DNA of 64,000 bases from Pseudomonas sp. DY-1 (GCF_003626975.1 NZ_CP032616.1:4812001-4876000); one strand, 5' to 3'; positions 20,339 through 33,689 are shown, counted from the stretch's first letter. Made by a program: numbers and translations. The notes: generated from the sequence alone by a model not told the origin.

Positions 20339-21232
20339 TTACTCCTGATCCATCTGCTCCAGCATCCAGCGCACGAAACCCTTTACCTTCGGCACTTCCG
20401 CTGCGTGCTCGGCGTAAGCCAGGTAGTAGGCATTGCGGCTGGGCATGGGGTGATTCCAGGGGATCACCAGCTTGCCTTCCTGCAACTCTTCCTCCACCAG
20501 GAATCGCGGCAGCAGGGCTACGCCGCAGCCGGCCTGGGCGGCGCGGATGCACATATAGGACGTGTCGAAGCGTGGCCCGTGGTAGCTGTGTTCGGTGTGC
20601 CGGTCCTGGCTCTGGAACCATTCATGCCAGGCTTCCGGGCGGGTCGCGTTCTGCAGCAGCACCAGTTCGGTGAGCTGAGTCGGCTCGGTGAAAGGCTGCT
20701 TCGGCATCGCGCCGGGGGCGCAGACCGGTACCACTTCCTCGCTGAACAGGCGGATGCACTCGGCGCCAGGCAGCGCGCCATGGCCGAAGTAGAAGGCCAC
20801 GTCGCAACGCCCCTGGACCAGGGCATTGGGTTCCAGTTCATTGCGCAGGTCCAGGTGCACATTCGGGTGTCGCAGCCGCCAGCCCTTGAGTCGCGGAATC
20901 AGCCAGCGCGCACCGAAGGTGGGCGGGGTGGCGACCCGCAGCACTTCGGTATCGCCGCCGTAGGACAGCATGTAGTGGGTGGACATCTCCACCTGGGCGA
21001 GGATCTTGCGCACTTCGGTCAGGTACAGCGAGCCCGCCGGGGTCAGCTGCAGGCGCCGGCGTACGCGGCGGAACAGGAGGTGCTGGAGCAGTTCTTCCAG
21101 CTGCGCCACCTGCTTGCTCACCGCACTCTGGGTCAGGTTCAGCTCCTCTGAGGCGCGGGTGAAACTGAGGTGACGGGCCACCGCTTCGAAGCATTGCAGG
21201 GCGGTGATCGAGGGCATGTGGCGTTTGAGCAT
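20339..21232 (-). CDS. LysR family transcriptional regulator of the ama genes
   Basis: 297-residue LysR-type regulator. The winged helix-turn-helix occupies about 5-65 (FEAVARHLSFTRASEELNLT, then QSAVSKQVAQLEELL), followed by a substrate-binding domain. It resembles GcvA/AmpR-like members (RRVRRRLQLTPAG). It is divergent from amaB, with a 10-bp inverted repeat between them, so it probably controls amaB-amaA and its own expression in response to a lysine-pathway intermediate. The ATG starting MLKRHMPSITAL was chosen over one 72 bases upstream that lacks conservation. Confidence 0.85.
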   Translation of the reverse strand: MLKRHMPSITALQCFEAVARHLSFTRASEELNLTQSAVSKQVAQLEELLQHLLFRRVRRRLQLTPAGSLYLTEVRKILAQVEMSTHYMLSYGGDTEVLRVATPPTFGARWLIPRLKGWRLRHPNVHLDLRNELEPNALVQGRCDVAFYFGHGALPGAECIRLFSEEVVPVCAPGAMPKQPFTEPTQLTELVLLQNATRPEAWHEWFQSQDRHTEHSYHGPRFDTSYMCIRAAQAGCGVALLPRFLVEEELQEGKLVIPWNHPMPSRNAYYLAYAEHAAEVPKVKGFVRWMLEQMDQE

Positions 21233-21282
21233 CGGGTTTTCTCGGGGCGGGCCGGTACATGAGTAAACGGAATGATATGTGT

Positions 21283-21314
21283 CGGAAAGGTCGTTTGTTG
21301 GCAAGACCTTTTCG
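21283..21314. promoter_or_regulatory. inverted repeat between lysR and amaB
   Basis: CGGAAAGGTC, 12 bases, GACCTTTTCG: 10-bp arms with one mismatch, centred 66 bases upstream of the lysR start and 140 bases upstream of the amaB start. It is a candidate regulator site, though the spacer is longer than a classical T-N11-A LysR box. Confidence 0.45.
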
Positions 21315-21353
21315 CGGCTATTACTGGTGCCATTCCGATTCAGCGCTGAACCG

Positions 21354-21402
21354 GTAGGAGCGAGCTCGCTCGCGAAGCCTTCGCCAGCACGCTGGCTCCT
21401 AC
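21354..21402. repeat. intergenic palindromic repeat, family A
   Basis: GTAGGAGCGAGCTCGCTCGC followed by GAAGCC and closing with GCTGGCTCCTAC. It lies within the amaB leader about 40 bases before the start codon, so it is transcribed as a hairpin in the amaB mRNA. Confidence 0.55.
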
Positions 21403-21439
21403 AGCGATCGCGCCATTACTTGCCGAAACAGGAGTTCCC

Positions 21440-22930
21440 ATGGTTGCCGCACTGCTTGACCGCCTCGGTGTCGATTCATCCCTCTACCAACAAGGCGATC
21501 ACGCCGTTCATTCGCCCATCGACGGTAGCCGCATCGGTACCGTGCGCCTTGAAAGCCGCGCGGAAGTCGAAGCGAAGATCGCTCGCGCAGCCGAAGCCTT
21601 CCACGCCTGGCGCAAGGTGCCGGCGCCGCGTCGCGGCGAGCTGATCCGCCAGTACGGTGAAGTGCTGCGCCAGTACAAGGCCGAGCTGGGGGAACTGGTT
21701 TCCTGGGAAGCCGGCAAGATCACCCAGGAAGGTCTGGGCGAGGTGCAGGAAATGATCGACATCTGCGACTTCGCCGTCGGCCTGTCGCGCCAGCTATACG
21801 GGCTGACCATCGCCTCCGAGCGCCCCGGCCACCACATGCGTGAAACCTGGCATCCGCTGGGTGTGGTCGGTGTCATCAGCGCGTTCAACTTCCCGGTTGC
21901 CGTCTGGTCGTGGAACACCGCGCTGGCGCTGGTATGCGGCAACCCGGTGGTGTGGAAACCTTCGGAGAAGACTCCGCTCACCGCGCTGGCCTGCCAGGCG
22001 CTGTTCGAGCGCGTGGCGAAGAATTTCAGTGACGCTCCGGCCAACCTCAGTCAGGTGGTGATCGGCGCTCGCGAAGCCGGCGAAGCCCTGGTGGATGACC
22101 CGCGCGTGGCGCTGGTCAGCGCCACCGGCAGCACCCGCATGGGCCGAGAAGTCGCTCCTCGAGTTGCGGCGCGCTTCGCCCGCAGCGTGCTGGAGCTGGG
22201 CGGTAATAACGCCATGATCCTTGCCCCTAGCGCCGATCTCGACCTGGCGGTACGCGCCATTCTCTTCAGCGCCGTTGGCACTGCCGGCCAGCGCTGCACC
22301 ACCCTGCGCCGCCTGATCGCCCATGAATCAGTGAAGGCCGAGATCGTCGAGCGCCTGAAGGCTGCCTATTCCAAGGTGCGCATCGGCCATCCGCTGGAGG
22401 GCAACCTGGTCGGTCCGCTGATCGACAAGCAGAGCTTCGAGGGCATGCAGCGTGCGCTGGAGCAGGCTCGCGCCGAAGGCGGCACGGTGTTCGGTGGCGA
22501 GCGCCAACTGGCCGATCGTTACCCCAACGCCTATTACGTATCACCGGCCATCGCTGAAATGCCCGGCCAGAGTGCCGTGGTCTGCCACGAGACATTCGCC
22601 CCGATTCTCTACGTGGTCGGCTACAGCGATTTCGAAGACGCCATCGCCCTCAACAACGCCGTGCCCCAGGGCCTGTCGTCCTGTGCGTTCACCACCGATG
22701 TGCGTGAAGCCGAGCTGTTCCAGTCGGCGGTGGGCAGCGACTGTGGCATCGCCAACGTCAACATCGGCCCGAGTGGCGCGGAGATCGGCGGTGCCTTTGG
22801 TGGCGAGAAGGAAACCGGAGGTGGCCGCGAGTCCGGCTCGGACGCCTGGAAGGCCTACATGCGCCGCCAGACCAACACCGTGAACTACTCTCACGAGCTG
22901 CCGCTGGCCCAGGGCATCACCTTCGACTAA
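21440..22930 (+). CDS. amaB: L-2-aminoadipate-6-semialdehyde / piperideine-6-carboxylate dehydrogenase
   Basis: 496-residue NAD(P)+-dependent aldehyde dehydrogenase of the ALDH7 (antiquitin) family. It oxidises Delta1-piperideine-6-carboxylate, in equilibrium with aminoadipate semialdehyde, to L-2-aminoadipate. Catalytic Cys286 lies in GTAGQRCTTLRR and general base Glu252 in VLELGGNNAM; the N-linker PSEKTPLTAL and the ISAFNFPVAVWSWNTA cofactor segment are diagnostic for this subfamily. CAGGAG precedes the ATG. amaA follows 12 bases after the stop. The pair is the conserved pipecolate branch of lysine catabolism in Pseudomonas. Confidence 0.92.
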   Translation: MVAALLDRLGVDSSLYQQGDHAVHSPIDGSRIGTVRLESRAEVEAKIARAAEAFHAWRKVPAPRRGELIRQYGEVLRQYKAELGELVSWEAGKITQEGLGEVQEMIDICDFAVGLSRQLYGLTIASERPGHHMRETWHPLGVVGVISAFNFPVAVWSWNTALALVCGNPVVWKPSEKTPLTALACQALFERVAKNFSDAPANLSQVVIGAREAGEALVDDPRVALVSATGSTRMGREVAPRVAARFARSVLELGGNNAMILAPSADLDLAVRAILFSAVGTAGQRCTTLRRLIAHESVKAEIVERLKAAYSKVRIGHPLEGNLVGPLIDKQSFEGMQRALEQARAEGGTVFGGERQLADRYPNAYYVSPAIAEMPGQSAVVCHETFAPILYVVGYSDFEDAIALNNAVPQGLSSCAFTTDVREAELFQSAVGSDCGIANVNIGPSGAEIGGAFGGEKETGGGRESGSDAWKAYMRRQTNTVNYSHELPLAQGITFD

Positions 22931-22942
22931 GGATTGCACTCC

Positions 22943-24226
22943 ATGACCCTGCGCCAGGAATGCCTCTGGGAATATCTGACGCCACAACTGCCGGAAAGCC
23001 CGGTCTTGCACGGCGAGGTCAAGGTCGATGTCTGTGTGATAGGGGCCGGCTTCACCGGCCTCTCCGCAGCCTTGCACCTGCTGGAAGCGGGTAAGCGTGT
23101 CTGCCTGCTGGAAGCCCATACCGCTGGCCACGGCGGCTCCGGGCGCAACGTCGGGCTGGTCAACGCCGGCATGTGGATTCCGCCGGATGAGATCGAGGCC
23201 GGCCTCGGTCGCACGGTTGGCGAGCGCCTCAATCGCACCCTGGGTGCCGCACCGTCACTGGTTTTCTCCCTGGTGGACCGCTATGGCATCGACTGCCAGT
23301 TGCGCCGCGAGGGCACTCTGCATATGGCCCACAACGCTCGTGGCCAGGCCGATCTCGCCAGCCGTTGTGAGCAATGGCAGCGCCGTGGCGCGCCGGTTGA
23401 GCTGCTGACCGGCAACGCCTGCCGCGACGCCACCGGCACAGACAGGATTGCCGCCGCGCTGCTCGATCGCCGCGCCGGGACCCTCAATCCGATGGGGTAC
23501 ACCCGTGGCCTGGCCCGTGCGGTGAAATACCTCGGCGGCCAGCTCTTCGAGCATTCGAAGGTTTTGCGCCTGGAGCGCCAGGGCGCCGACTGGTGTGTGA
23601 TCAGCGAGCACGGCGTGGCCATCGCCCCGCAGGTGGTGATCGCCTCCAATGCCTACACCGAAGGCGAGTGGACCGAACTGCGCCGCCACTTCTTCCCCGG
23701 TTATTACTACCAGGTGGCTTCCACGCCGCTCTCGGGTGAGGCCGCCGCGCGCATCCTGCCGGGCGGCCAGGGTTCGTGGGATACCCGGCAGGTGCTCAGC
23801 AGCATCCGCCGCGATGCCGCCGGACGCCTGCTGCTCGGCAGCCTGGGTAATGGCTCGCGCAAGCCGGACTGGTTCCTGCGCGCCTGGGCCGATCGCATCC
23901 AGCGCCACTACTTCCCGTATCTGGGCAAGGTGGACTGGGAGTTCACCTGGACCGGTTGTATCGACTTCACTCCCGACCATCTCATGCGCCTCTACGAGCC
24001 GGCGCCGGGACTGCTGGCCTTCACCGGCTACAACGGTCGTGGAGTGACCACCGGCAGCGTGGTAGGCAAGGCGTTCGCCGACTATCTGCTCAGTGGTGAC
24101 GAAACGGTCCTGCCGATGCCCTTCCAGCCCATGCGGGCGGTAGCGGCGGTAGGGTTGCGCAGTTCGCTCTACGAAGCAGGTTTTTCGCTCTACCACGCGG
24201 GGCAGTGCCTGCGTGTGGTGATCTGA
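22943..24226 (+). CDS. amaA: L-pipecolate oxidase (FAD oxidoreductase)
   Basis: 427-residue DAO-type flavoprotein. The N-terminal FAD dinucleotide motif is VIGAGFTGLSAALHLLEAG (GxGxxG at about 35-40), with the partner Glu in VCLLEA. In P. putida AmaA oxidises L-pipecolate to Delta1-piperideine-6-carboxylate, the substrate of AmaB, which is encoded immediately upstream. The ATG beginning MTLRQECLW was chosen; GGATTG is a weak ribosome site. C-terminal FTGYNGRGVTTG is the usual FAD-contact region of this family. Other sarcosine-oxidase-like substrates cannot be excluded from sequence alone, but the gene pair argues for pipecolate. Confidence 0.87.
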   Translation: MTLRQECLWEYLTPQLPESPVLHGEVKVDVCVIGAGFTGLSAALHLLEAGKRVCLLEAHTAGHGGSGRNVGLVNAGMWIPPDEIEAGLGRTVGERLNRTLGAAPSLVFSLVDRYGIDCQLRREGTLHMAHNARGQADLASRCEQWQRRGAPVELLTGNACRDATGTDRIAAALLDRRAGTLNPMGYTRGLARAVKYLGGQLFEHSKVLRLERQGADWCVISEHGVAIAPQVVIASNAYTEGEWTELRRHFFPGYYYQVASTPLSGEAAARILPGGQGSWDTRQVLSSIRRDAAGRLLLGSLGNGSRKPDWFLRAWADRIQRHYFPYLGKVDWEFTWTGCIDFTPDHLMRLYEPAPGLLAFTGYNGRGVTTGSVVGKAFADYLLSGDETVLPMPFQPMRAVAAVGLRSSLYEAGFSLYHAGQCLRVVI

Positions 24227-24744
24227 TAGGAAGGGCGGGATGGAGTAGGGTGGACCGCGCTTCACCGGTCCACCATGGTGCGTCAGGGCTGGCATCGGAT
24301 GGTGGCAATGAAGAAGCGATATCCACCCTGCGAAAAGCCGTCATTCAGCGCTTCGTCGAAGTGAGCGATGTGCATTGGGTTCGCTGGGCTCGTGATGCAG
24401 ATCGCAAAAAAAATGCCTGCACTGCTTTCGGGCGATGGGAATTTTCTTGCAGGATTGGGGGAACGGTAACAGTGCGGAGTGGGAAAATTCGCGCACCAGT
24501 GATGTGCAAATAAGTACCGCGAGTCTATTGTTAGCGAATCTGCTGGCACACTGATGCCGTGCAGTTTCCAGACACGTCCGGAAATTAATCGGTTCGATTT
24601 GGAAGTCATTGATTTAAAAGAATAAAAATAATAAATCGAGGAGGTGGGAACAGCCTTTCAGGGCGCGGAGCAACTACAAGAATTAATGGCACGCCACTTG
24701 CTGAACACGAGCGCTAACCCTAAAAACCTCAGGAGCAAAACTCC
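24227..24744. other. 518-bp gap upstream of the ABC importer
   Basis: No supported gene. Positions 24245-24275 carry a family C repeat (GTAGGGTGGACCGCG / CACCGGTCCACC). 24600-24635 is strikingly AT-rich for this genome (ATTTAAAAGAATAAAAATAA). It is followed at 24637-24645 by GAGGAGGTG, a near-perfect anti-16S sequence with no ATG at the proper distance. A TGGCAC-N8-GC resemblance to a sigma-54 site at 24544 has the wrong spacing. The stretch probably contains the promoter and a long leader of the binding-protein gene. Confidence 0.5.
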
Positions 24745-25866
24745 ATGTCGCAGAAGATTTTCAGAAAAGGCTTTCTGGCTCTGGCGGTTACCACCGCGCT
24801 GGGCATTTCTTCCGTTGTACAGGCTGATGTAGTCATTGGCGTAGCCGGGCCGCACACCGGCGCGAACGCCTCGTTTGGGGAACAATACTGGCGCGGTGCT
24901 TCCCAGGCCGCCGAAGATCTCAACGCCGCCGGTGGTATCAACGGCGAGAAGATCAAACTGGTGAAAGCCGACGACGCCTGCGAGCCGAAACAGGCCGTGG
25001 CCGTTGCCAACCGTCTCGTCGACCAGGACAAGGCCATCGCCGTTGTCGGTCACTTCTGCTCCTCCTCCACCATTCCTGCTTCCGAGGTCTACGACGAAGC
25101 CGGCATCCTCGCCATGACACCGGGCTCCACCAACCCGGCAGTGACCGAGCGCGGCCTGTCCGGCATGTTCCGCATGTGCGGTCGTGACGATCAGCAAGGC
25201 ATCGTGGCCGGCGACTACATCGTCGACGTGCTGAAGGCCACCAAGGTCGCGATCATCCACGACAAGGACACCTACGGTCAGGGCCTGGCCGACGCCACCA
25301 AGGCACAGCTGGCCAAGCGCGGCGTGAAGGAAGTCCTGTACGAAGGCCTGACCCGCGGTGAGAAAGACTTCAACGCCCTGGTCACCAAGATTCGCGCCTC
25401 CGGCGCCGAGGTCGTCTACTTCGGCGGTCTGCACCCGGAAGCCGGCCCGCTGGTTCGCCAGATGCGTGAGCAGGGCCTGACCGCCAAGTTCCTCTCCGGC
25501 GACGGCATCGTGACCGACGAACTGGTCACCACCGCCGGCGGCCCGCAATACACCAAGGGTGTGCTGATGACCTTCGGCGCCGACCCCCGCAAGATCGCGG
25601 ACGGCAAGGCGGTGATCGAGAAGTTCCGCGCCGGCGGCTTCGAGCCGGAAGGCTACACCCTGTATGCCTATGCGACCCTGCAAGCCCTGGCTGCCGGCTT
25701 CAATGGCGCCGGTTCCAACGACCCGGCCAAGGCTTCTGAATGGCTGAAGGGCCATCCGGTGCAGACGGTGATGGGCAAGAAGGAGTGGGACTCCAAGGGC
25801 GACCTGAAAGTCTCCGACTACGTGATCTACGAGTGGGATGACAAAGGGAAGTACTCCCAGCAGTGA
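24745..25866 (+). CDS. branched-chain-amino-acid-type ABC transporter binding protein
   Basis: 373-residue periplasmic binding protein of the HAAT family (BraC/LivJ-like). Signal peptide 1-27 ends at VVQA before DVVIGVAGP. Typical family features are the GPHTGANASFG ligand loop, the Cys pair in DDACEPK and GHFCSSST that forms a disulfide in LivJ/BraC, and SSSTIPASEVY. AGGAG lies 9 bases before the ATG. It is separated from the permeases by a strong hairpin, as expected for a binding protein made in excess. From memory PAO1 PA4913 occupies this position and is distinct from BraC (PA1074). The ligand could be a branched-chain or another amino acid. Confidence 0.88.
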   Translation: MSQKIFRKGFLALAVTTALGISSVVQADVVIGVAGPHTGANASFGEQYWRGASQAAEDLNAAGGINGEKIKLVKADDACEPKQAVAVANRLVDQDKAIAVVGHFCSSSTIPASEVYDEAGILAMTPGSTNPAVTERGLSGMFRMCGRDDQQGIVAGDYIVDVLKATKVAIIHDKDTYGQGLADATKAQLAKRGVKEVLYEGLTRGEKDFNALVTKIRASGAEVVYFGGLHPEAGPLVRQMREQGLTAKFLSGDGIVTDELVTTAGGPQYTKGVLMTFGADPRKIADGKAVIEKFRAGGFEPEGYTLYAYATLQALAAGFNGAGSNDPAKASEWLKGHPVQTVMGKKEWDSKGDLKVSDYVIYEWDDKGKYSQQ

Positions 25867-25912
25867 TAGGCGGCTCGCACTCCGCAAGGAGCGCGAACCG
25901 TTAGCTCGGCTG

Positions 25913-25943
25913 ACCGGCCAGGCGCTACCCGCGCCTGGCCGGT
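25913..25943 (+). terminator. strong hairpin between binding protein and permeases
   Basis: Perfect 13-bp stem ACCGGCCAGGCGC/GCGCCTGGCCGGT with a 5-nt loop, 47 bases after the binding-protein stop. No T-run follows. It is likely an mRNA-stabilising or attenuating structure that raises binding-protein over permease expression. Confidence 0.7.
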
Positions 25944-26092
25944 CGGTGCATTCCGGGAAACTGCTGAAGTCCTATTCTGCTCGAGCCGGGAGTCCCGAAC
26001 TCCCGATCCGGTAATTCAGTGGTGCCCGTCTGATTCCACTCGCGGGAGCTGGCCGAACCCAAGGCCGGACCCCCAAAAGACGAGACAGAGTG

Positions 26093-27007
<915 letters not shown>

Positions 27008-27009
27008 TC

Positions 27010-28292
<1,283 letters not shown>

Positions 28293-28296
<4 letters not shown>

Positions 28297-29168
28297 GCGA
28301 CGAAAACATCCTCAGCGTCGAGCACCTGATGATGCACTTCGGCGGCATCAAGGCGCTCAATGATGTCAGCCTGAAGATCAAGCGCGGCTCGATCTCCGCG
28401 CTGATCGGCCCCAACGGCGCCGGCAAGACCACCGTATTCAACTGCCTGACCGGTTTCTACAAGGCCACCGGCGGACGCATCCAGCTCAACACCCGGAGCG
28501 CCAGCACCGACGTGATCAAGGTACTGGGCGAACCCTTCCAGCCCACCGATTTCGTCAATCCGGCGCAGTTCGCCAGCCGCCTGCACTACAAGATGTTCGG
28601 CGGTACCCATCTGGTGAACCGCGCAGGGCTTGCGCGCACCTTCCAGAACATCCGTCTGTTCCGTGAAATGTCGGTGGTGGAGAACCTTCTGGTGGCCCAG
28701 CACATGTGGGTGAACCGCAGCCTGCTAGCGGGCGTGTTCAATACACCGGGCTTCCGCAAGTCCGAAGAGAACGCCCTTGACCATGCATTCTACTGGCTGG
28801 AAGTGGTGGACCTGGTGGACTGCGCCAACCGCCTGGCCGGCGAGCTTTCCTACGGCCAGCAGCGCCGCCTGGAAATCGCCCGCGCCATGTGCACCCGACC
28901 GCAACTGATCTGCCTCGACGAGCCCGCCGCCGGCCTCAATCCGGCCGAGACCGAAGCGCTCAGCCGGATCATCCGCAAGCTGCGCGACGAGCACGACCAG
29001 ACCGTTCTGCTGATCGAACACGACATGGGCATGGTGATGAGCATTTCCGACCACATCGTGGTGCTGGACCACGGCGAAGTGATTGCCGAAGGCAACCCCC
29101 ACGACATCCGCCACGATCCCAAGGTGATCGCCGCGTACCTTGGCGCCGAAGAGGAGGAAGTGGCATGA
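28293..29168 (+). CDS. livG: HAAT ABC transporter ATP-binding protein LivG
   Basis: 291-residue ATPase. Walker A is GPNGAGKTT (about 39-47), the signature is LSYGQQRRLEIA and Walker B is LICLDEPAAGLNP, followed by the H-loop His in IEHDMGMVM. An insertion between Walker A and the signature (about 65-110) is typical of LivG/BraF. It overlaps both neighbours by 4 bases, which indicates translational coupling within one operon. Confidence 0.92.
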
Positions 29169-29881
29169 GTGCACCCCTCCTGGAATTCAAGGATGTCGAT
29201 GTGTTCTACGGGCCCATCCAGGCCCTGAGAAAGGTCAGCCTGCACATCAATGAAGGTGAGACGGTGAGCCTGATCGGCGCCAACGGCGCGGGCAAGTCCA
29301 CGTTGCTGATGTCGATCTTCGGCCAGCCGCGCGCAGCCAATGGCGCCATCGTCTACCGGGGCACGGACATCACCCACAGGTCGGCGCACTTCGTTGCCTC
29401 CAACGGCGTCGCTCAGTCGCCGGAAGGGCGCCGGGTGTTTCCCGACATGAGCGTGGAAGAGAACCTGCTGATGGGTACCATTCCCGTCGGCACGGACCAT
29501 GCGGACGAAGACATGCAACGCATGTTCGACCTCTTCCCGCGTCTCAAGGAGCGGCGCAACCAGCGCGCCATGACCATGTCCGGCGGCGAACAGCAGATGC
29601 TCGCCATCGCCCGCGCGCTGATGAGCCGGCCCAAGCTGCTGTTGCTCGACGAACCGTCCCTGGGCCTTGCGCCCATCGTGGTCAAGCAGATCTTCCAGAC
29701 CCTGCGGGAGCTGGCTCAGACCGGCATGACCATCTTCCTCGTCGAGCAGAACGCCAACCATGCGCTCAAGCTCTCCGACCGCGCCTATGTGATGGTCACC
29801 GGGGAAATCCGCATGAGCGGCACGGGCGAGGAGCTACTGGGCAACCAGGACGTCCGCAACGCCTATCTCGGCGGGCATTGA
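29165..29881 (+). CDS. livF: HAAT ABC transporter ATP-binding protein LivF
   Basis: 238-residue second ATPase. Walker A GANGAGKST, signature MSGGEQQMLAIARAL, Walker B LLLLDEPSLGLAP and the switch His replaced by Gln in VEQNANHALK, as is normal for LivF. It closes the transporter operon. A family B palindrome follows at 29911 before the cyclodeaminase gene, so read-through may be partial. Confidence 0.92.
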   Translation: MSAPLLEFKDVDVFYGPIQALRKVSLHINEGETVSLIGANGAGKSTLLMSIFGQPRAANGAIVYRGTDITHRSAHFVASNGVAQSPEGRRVFPDMSVEENLLMGTIPVGTDHADEDMQRMFDLFPRLKERRNQRAMTMSGGEQQMLAIARALMSRPKLLLLDEPSLGLAPIVVKQIFQTLRELAQTGMTIFLVEQNANHALKLSDRAYVMVTGEIRMSGTGEELLGNQDVRNAYLGGH

Positions 29882-29910
29882 CACACCGTCTACACCTTTC
29901 TCCGAGCGTC

Positions 29911-29949
29911 TCCCCTCTCCCTTCAGGGAGAGGGGTCGGGGGAGAGGGA
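29911..29949. repeat. intergenic palindrome, family B
   Basis: TCCCCTCTCCCTTCAGGGAG followed by AGGGGTCGGGGGAGAGGG; stem CCCTCTCCCT/AGGGAGAGGG. It lies between livF and the cyclodeaminase gene. Confidence 0.6.
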
Positions 29950-29984
29950 TGTCTGTTCACCCCCGCTCTACCAGGGAGTCCAAG

Positions 29985-30917
29985 ATGCAAACCCTGCGCT
30001 TCTTCACCAACGCCGATGTCGCTGCGGCGCTGGATTACCCACAACTGATCGAAGCCTTGCGCCATGGCTTGGCCAACCCGGCCGAAGCCCCGGTGCGCGC
30101 CTGCCACGCGCTGCCACAAGACGCAACGTTGCTTTGCATGCCGGTCTGGCAGAAAGGGCACGGCGTCGGCGTGAAGCTGGTGACCGTGTATCCCCACAAC
30201 GGCGAAAAGGGGCTGCCCTCGGTCGCCGCACTCTTCACGCTGTTCGACGACGCCACAGGGCGGCCGCTGGCGGTGCTGGAAGCCTCCGAACTGACCGCCC
30301 GACGCACCGCCTGTACCTCGGCGCTGGCCGCCAGCGCGCTGGTCCGACATGACGCCAGCCGACTGCTGGTGGTGGGCACCGGCACCCTGGCCGCGCACAT
30401 GGTGCGGGCCCACTGCGTGGTGCGACAGTACGAGCGTGTGGATATTTGGGGCCGCCATCCGGACAAGGCTGCCGAACTGGTACGTACCCTCGCCGACGAA
30501 GGTTATCCGGTGCATGTCGCGCCCGACCTGCAGACCTGCGCCCAGCAGGCTGACTGCATCAGTTGCGTCACCACTTCCACTTCTCCGCTGATCCTCGGGG
30601 ACTGGCTGCGGCCAGGCACCCATCTGGACCTTGTGGGCGCCTTCCTGCCGACCATGCGGGAAACCGACAGTGCCGCCGTGGCCCGCTCGCGTATCGTCGT
30701 CGACACCCGTGCCGGAGCCCTGGAAGAAGCCGGCGACCTGCTGTTCGCCATCGCTGACGGTGCCATCACGGAGCAGGCCATCCACTTCGAACTCGCCGAC
30801 CTGCTGCATGGCCGTGGCCATCGCCAGACCAACAGCGAAATCACCCTGTTCAAGTCCGTGGGCTACGCCCTGGAAGACTTGATTGCGGCGCAGGTGTTGT
30901 TGCAGGCGGTGCAATAA
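29985..30917 (+). CDS. ornithine cyclodeaminase / mu-crystallin family protein
   Basis: 310-residue NAD(P)-binding protein of the OCD/mu-crystallin family. The Rossmann motif is LLVVGTGTLAAHMVRAH (GxGxxA), with an acidic/His cofactor segment DIWGRHPDK. The N-terminal half contains the substrate-side Arg and Lys (GVGVKLVTVYP). Members include ornithine cyclodeaminase, alanine dehydrogenase and ketimine reductases that convert Delta1-piperideine-2-carboxylate to L-pipecolate. AGGGAG precedes the chosen ATG. Its position next to the amino-acid importer and 6 kb from amaA-amaB makes a ketimine reductase role attractive but unproven. PAO1 has the same transporter/OCD/SDR order. Confidence 0.85.
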   Translation: MQTLRFFTNADVAAALDYPQLIEALRHGLANPAEAPVRACHALPQDATLLCMPVWQKGHGVGVKLVTVYPHNGEKGLPSVAALFTLFDDATGRPLAVLEASELTARRTACTSALAASALVRHDASRLLVVGTGTLAAHMVRAHCVVRQYERVDIWGRHPDKAAELVRTLADEGYPVHVAPDLQTCAQQADCISCVTTSTSPLILGDWLRPGTHLDLVGAFLPTMRETDSAAVARSRIVVDTRAGALEEAGDLLFAIADGAITEQAIHFELADLLHGRGHRQTNSEITLFKSVGYALEDLIAAQVLLQAVQ

Positions 30918-30922
30918 GCCGT

Positions 30923-31012
30923 TGTAGGAGCGAATTCATTCGCGACGGGGCGTGCAGTGGTCTTTCTCGGCAGCCCTGCGGCCTGCTTTCGCGAATGAAC
31001 TCGCTCCCACGG
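30923..31012. repeat. paired family A repeats
   Basis: TGTAGGAGCGAATTCATTCG at the left and CGAATGAACTCGCTCCCAC at the right, in opposite orientation. They form a BIME-like pair between the convergent cyclodeaminase and monooxygenase genes. Confidence 0.65.
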
Positions 31013-31016
31013 CTGT

Positions 31017-31340
31017 TCAGAGTTCATCCCCTTCCACGACAGCGGGCAGCTTCGCCGCCAGCACTTCCACTCGTTCGATCGTCGGCGGCTCGCTGAACAG
31101 TTCGTCGGCTCGACTCATCAGGGCTTCCGCGACTTTTCCGGTGATGTGGGCCTGCAGCCCCAGATCGTTGGTGAAGGCATCGAAGATGCCGAAGGTCGTC
31201 GACCCCATGCGCAGGGCGAACCAGGCCGTGGTATCGGGCTCTTCCTGCACCAGTCGCAGGCCGCCACGGAGGAAGTCCTCCACTTCGGCGACTTTGCCCG
31301 GTTTGGCTTCCAGGCGTACCAGTAAGGCGACTTTGACCAT
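31017..31340 (-). CDS. ABM-domain putative quinol monooxygenase
   Basis: 107-residue protein of the antibiotic biosynthesis monooxygenase (ABM/YgiN-like) ferredoxin-like fold, usually a dimer. The family pattern is seen in MVKVALLVRLEAKPGK, EPDTTAWFALRMG and FGIFDAFTNDLGLQAH, where the His is conserved. GAGGAG lies 8 bases before the ATG. Members act without cofactor on quinols or electrophiles; the substrate is unknown. It is a single-gene unit between repeats. Confidence 0.82.
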   Translation of the reverse strand: MVKVALLVRLEAKPGKVAEVEDFLRGGLRLVQEEPDTTAWFALRMGSTTFGIFDAFTNDLGLQAHITGKVAEALMSRADELFSEPPTIERVEVLAAKLPAVVEGDEL

Positions 31341-33564
<2,224 letters not shown>

Positions 33565-33689
33565 GTTGTTCTTATCCGTAAGACGTGGACGGGCGTGCCG
33601 AATCAAACGCGGGGACTATGACAAAGACGTGACGGTGAGGCGAGGGGGAGGTGTGCGGGTTGGGACAAGGAACTCGTTGCAATATCTAT

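Noticed and set aside
24544-24558. TGGCAC and GC resembling a sigma-54 promoter
   Set aside because: The GG and GC elements are nine bases apart instead of the strict ten, so it would not be recognised.
24644-24832. 62-codon GTG-start frame overlapping the binding-protein start
   Set aside because: The start lies inside the Shine-Dalgarno-like sequence and no conserved features are visible; kept only as a leader observation.
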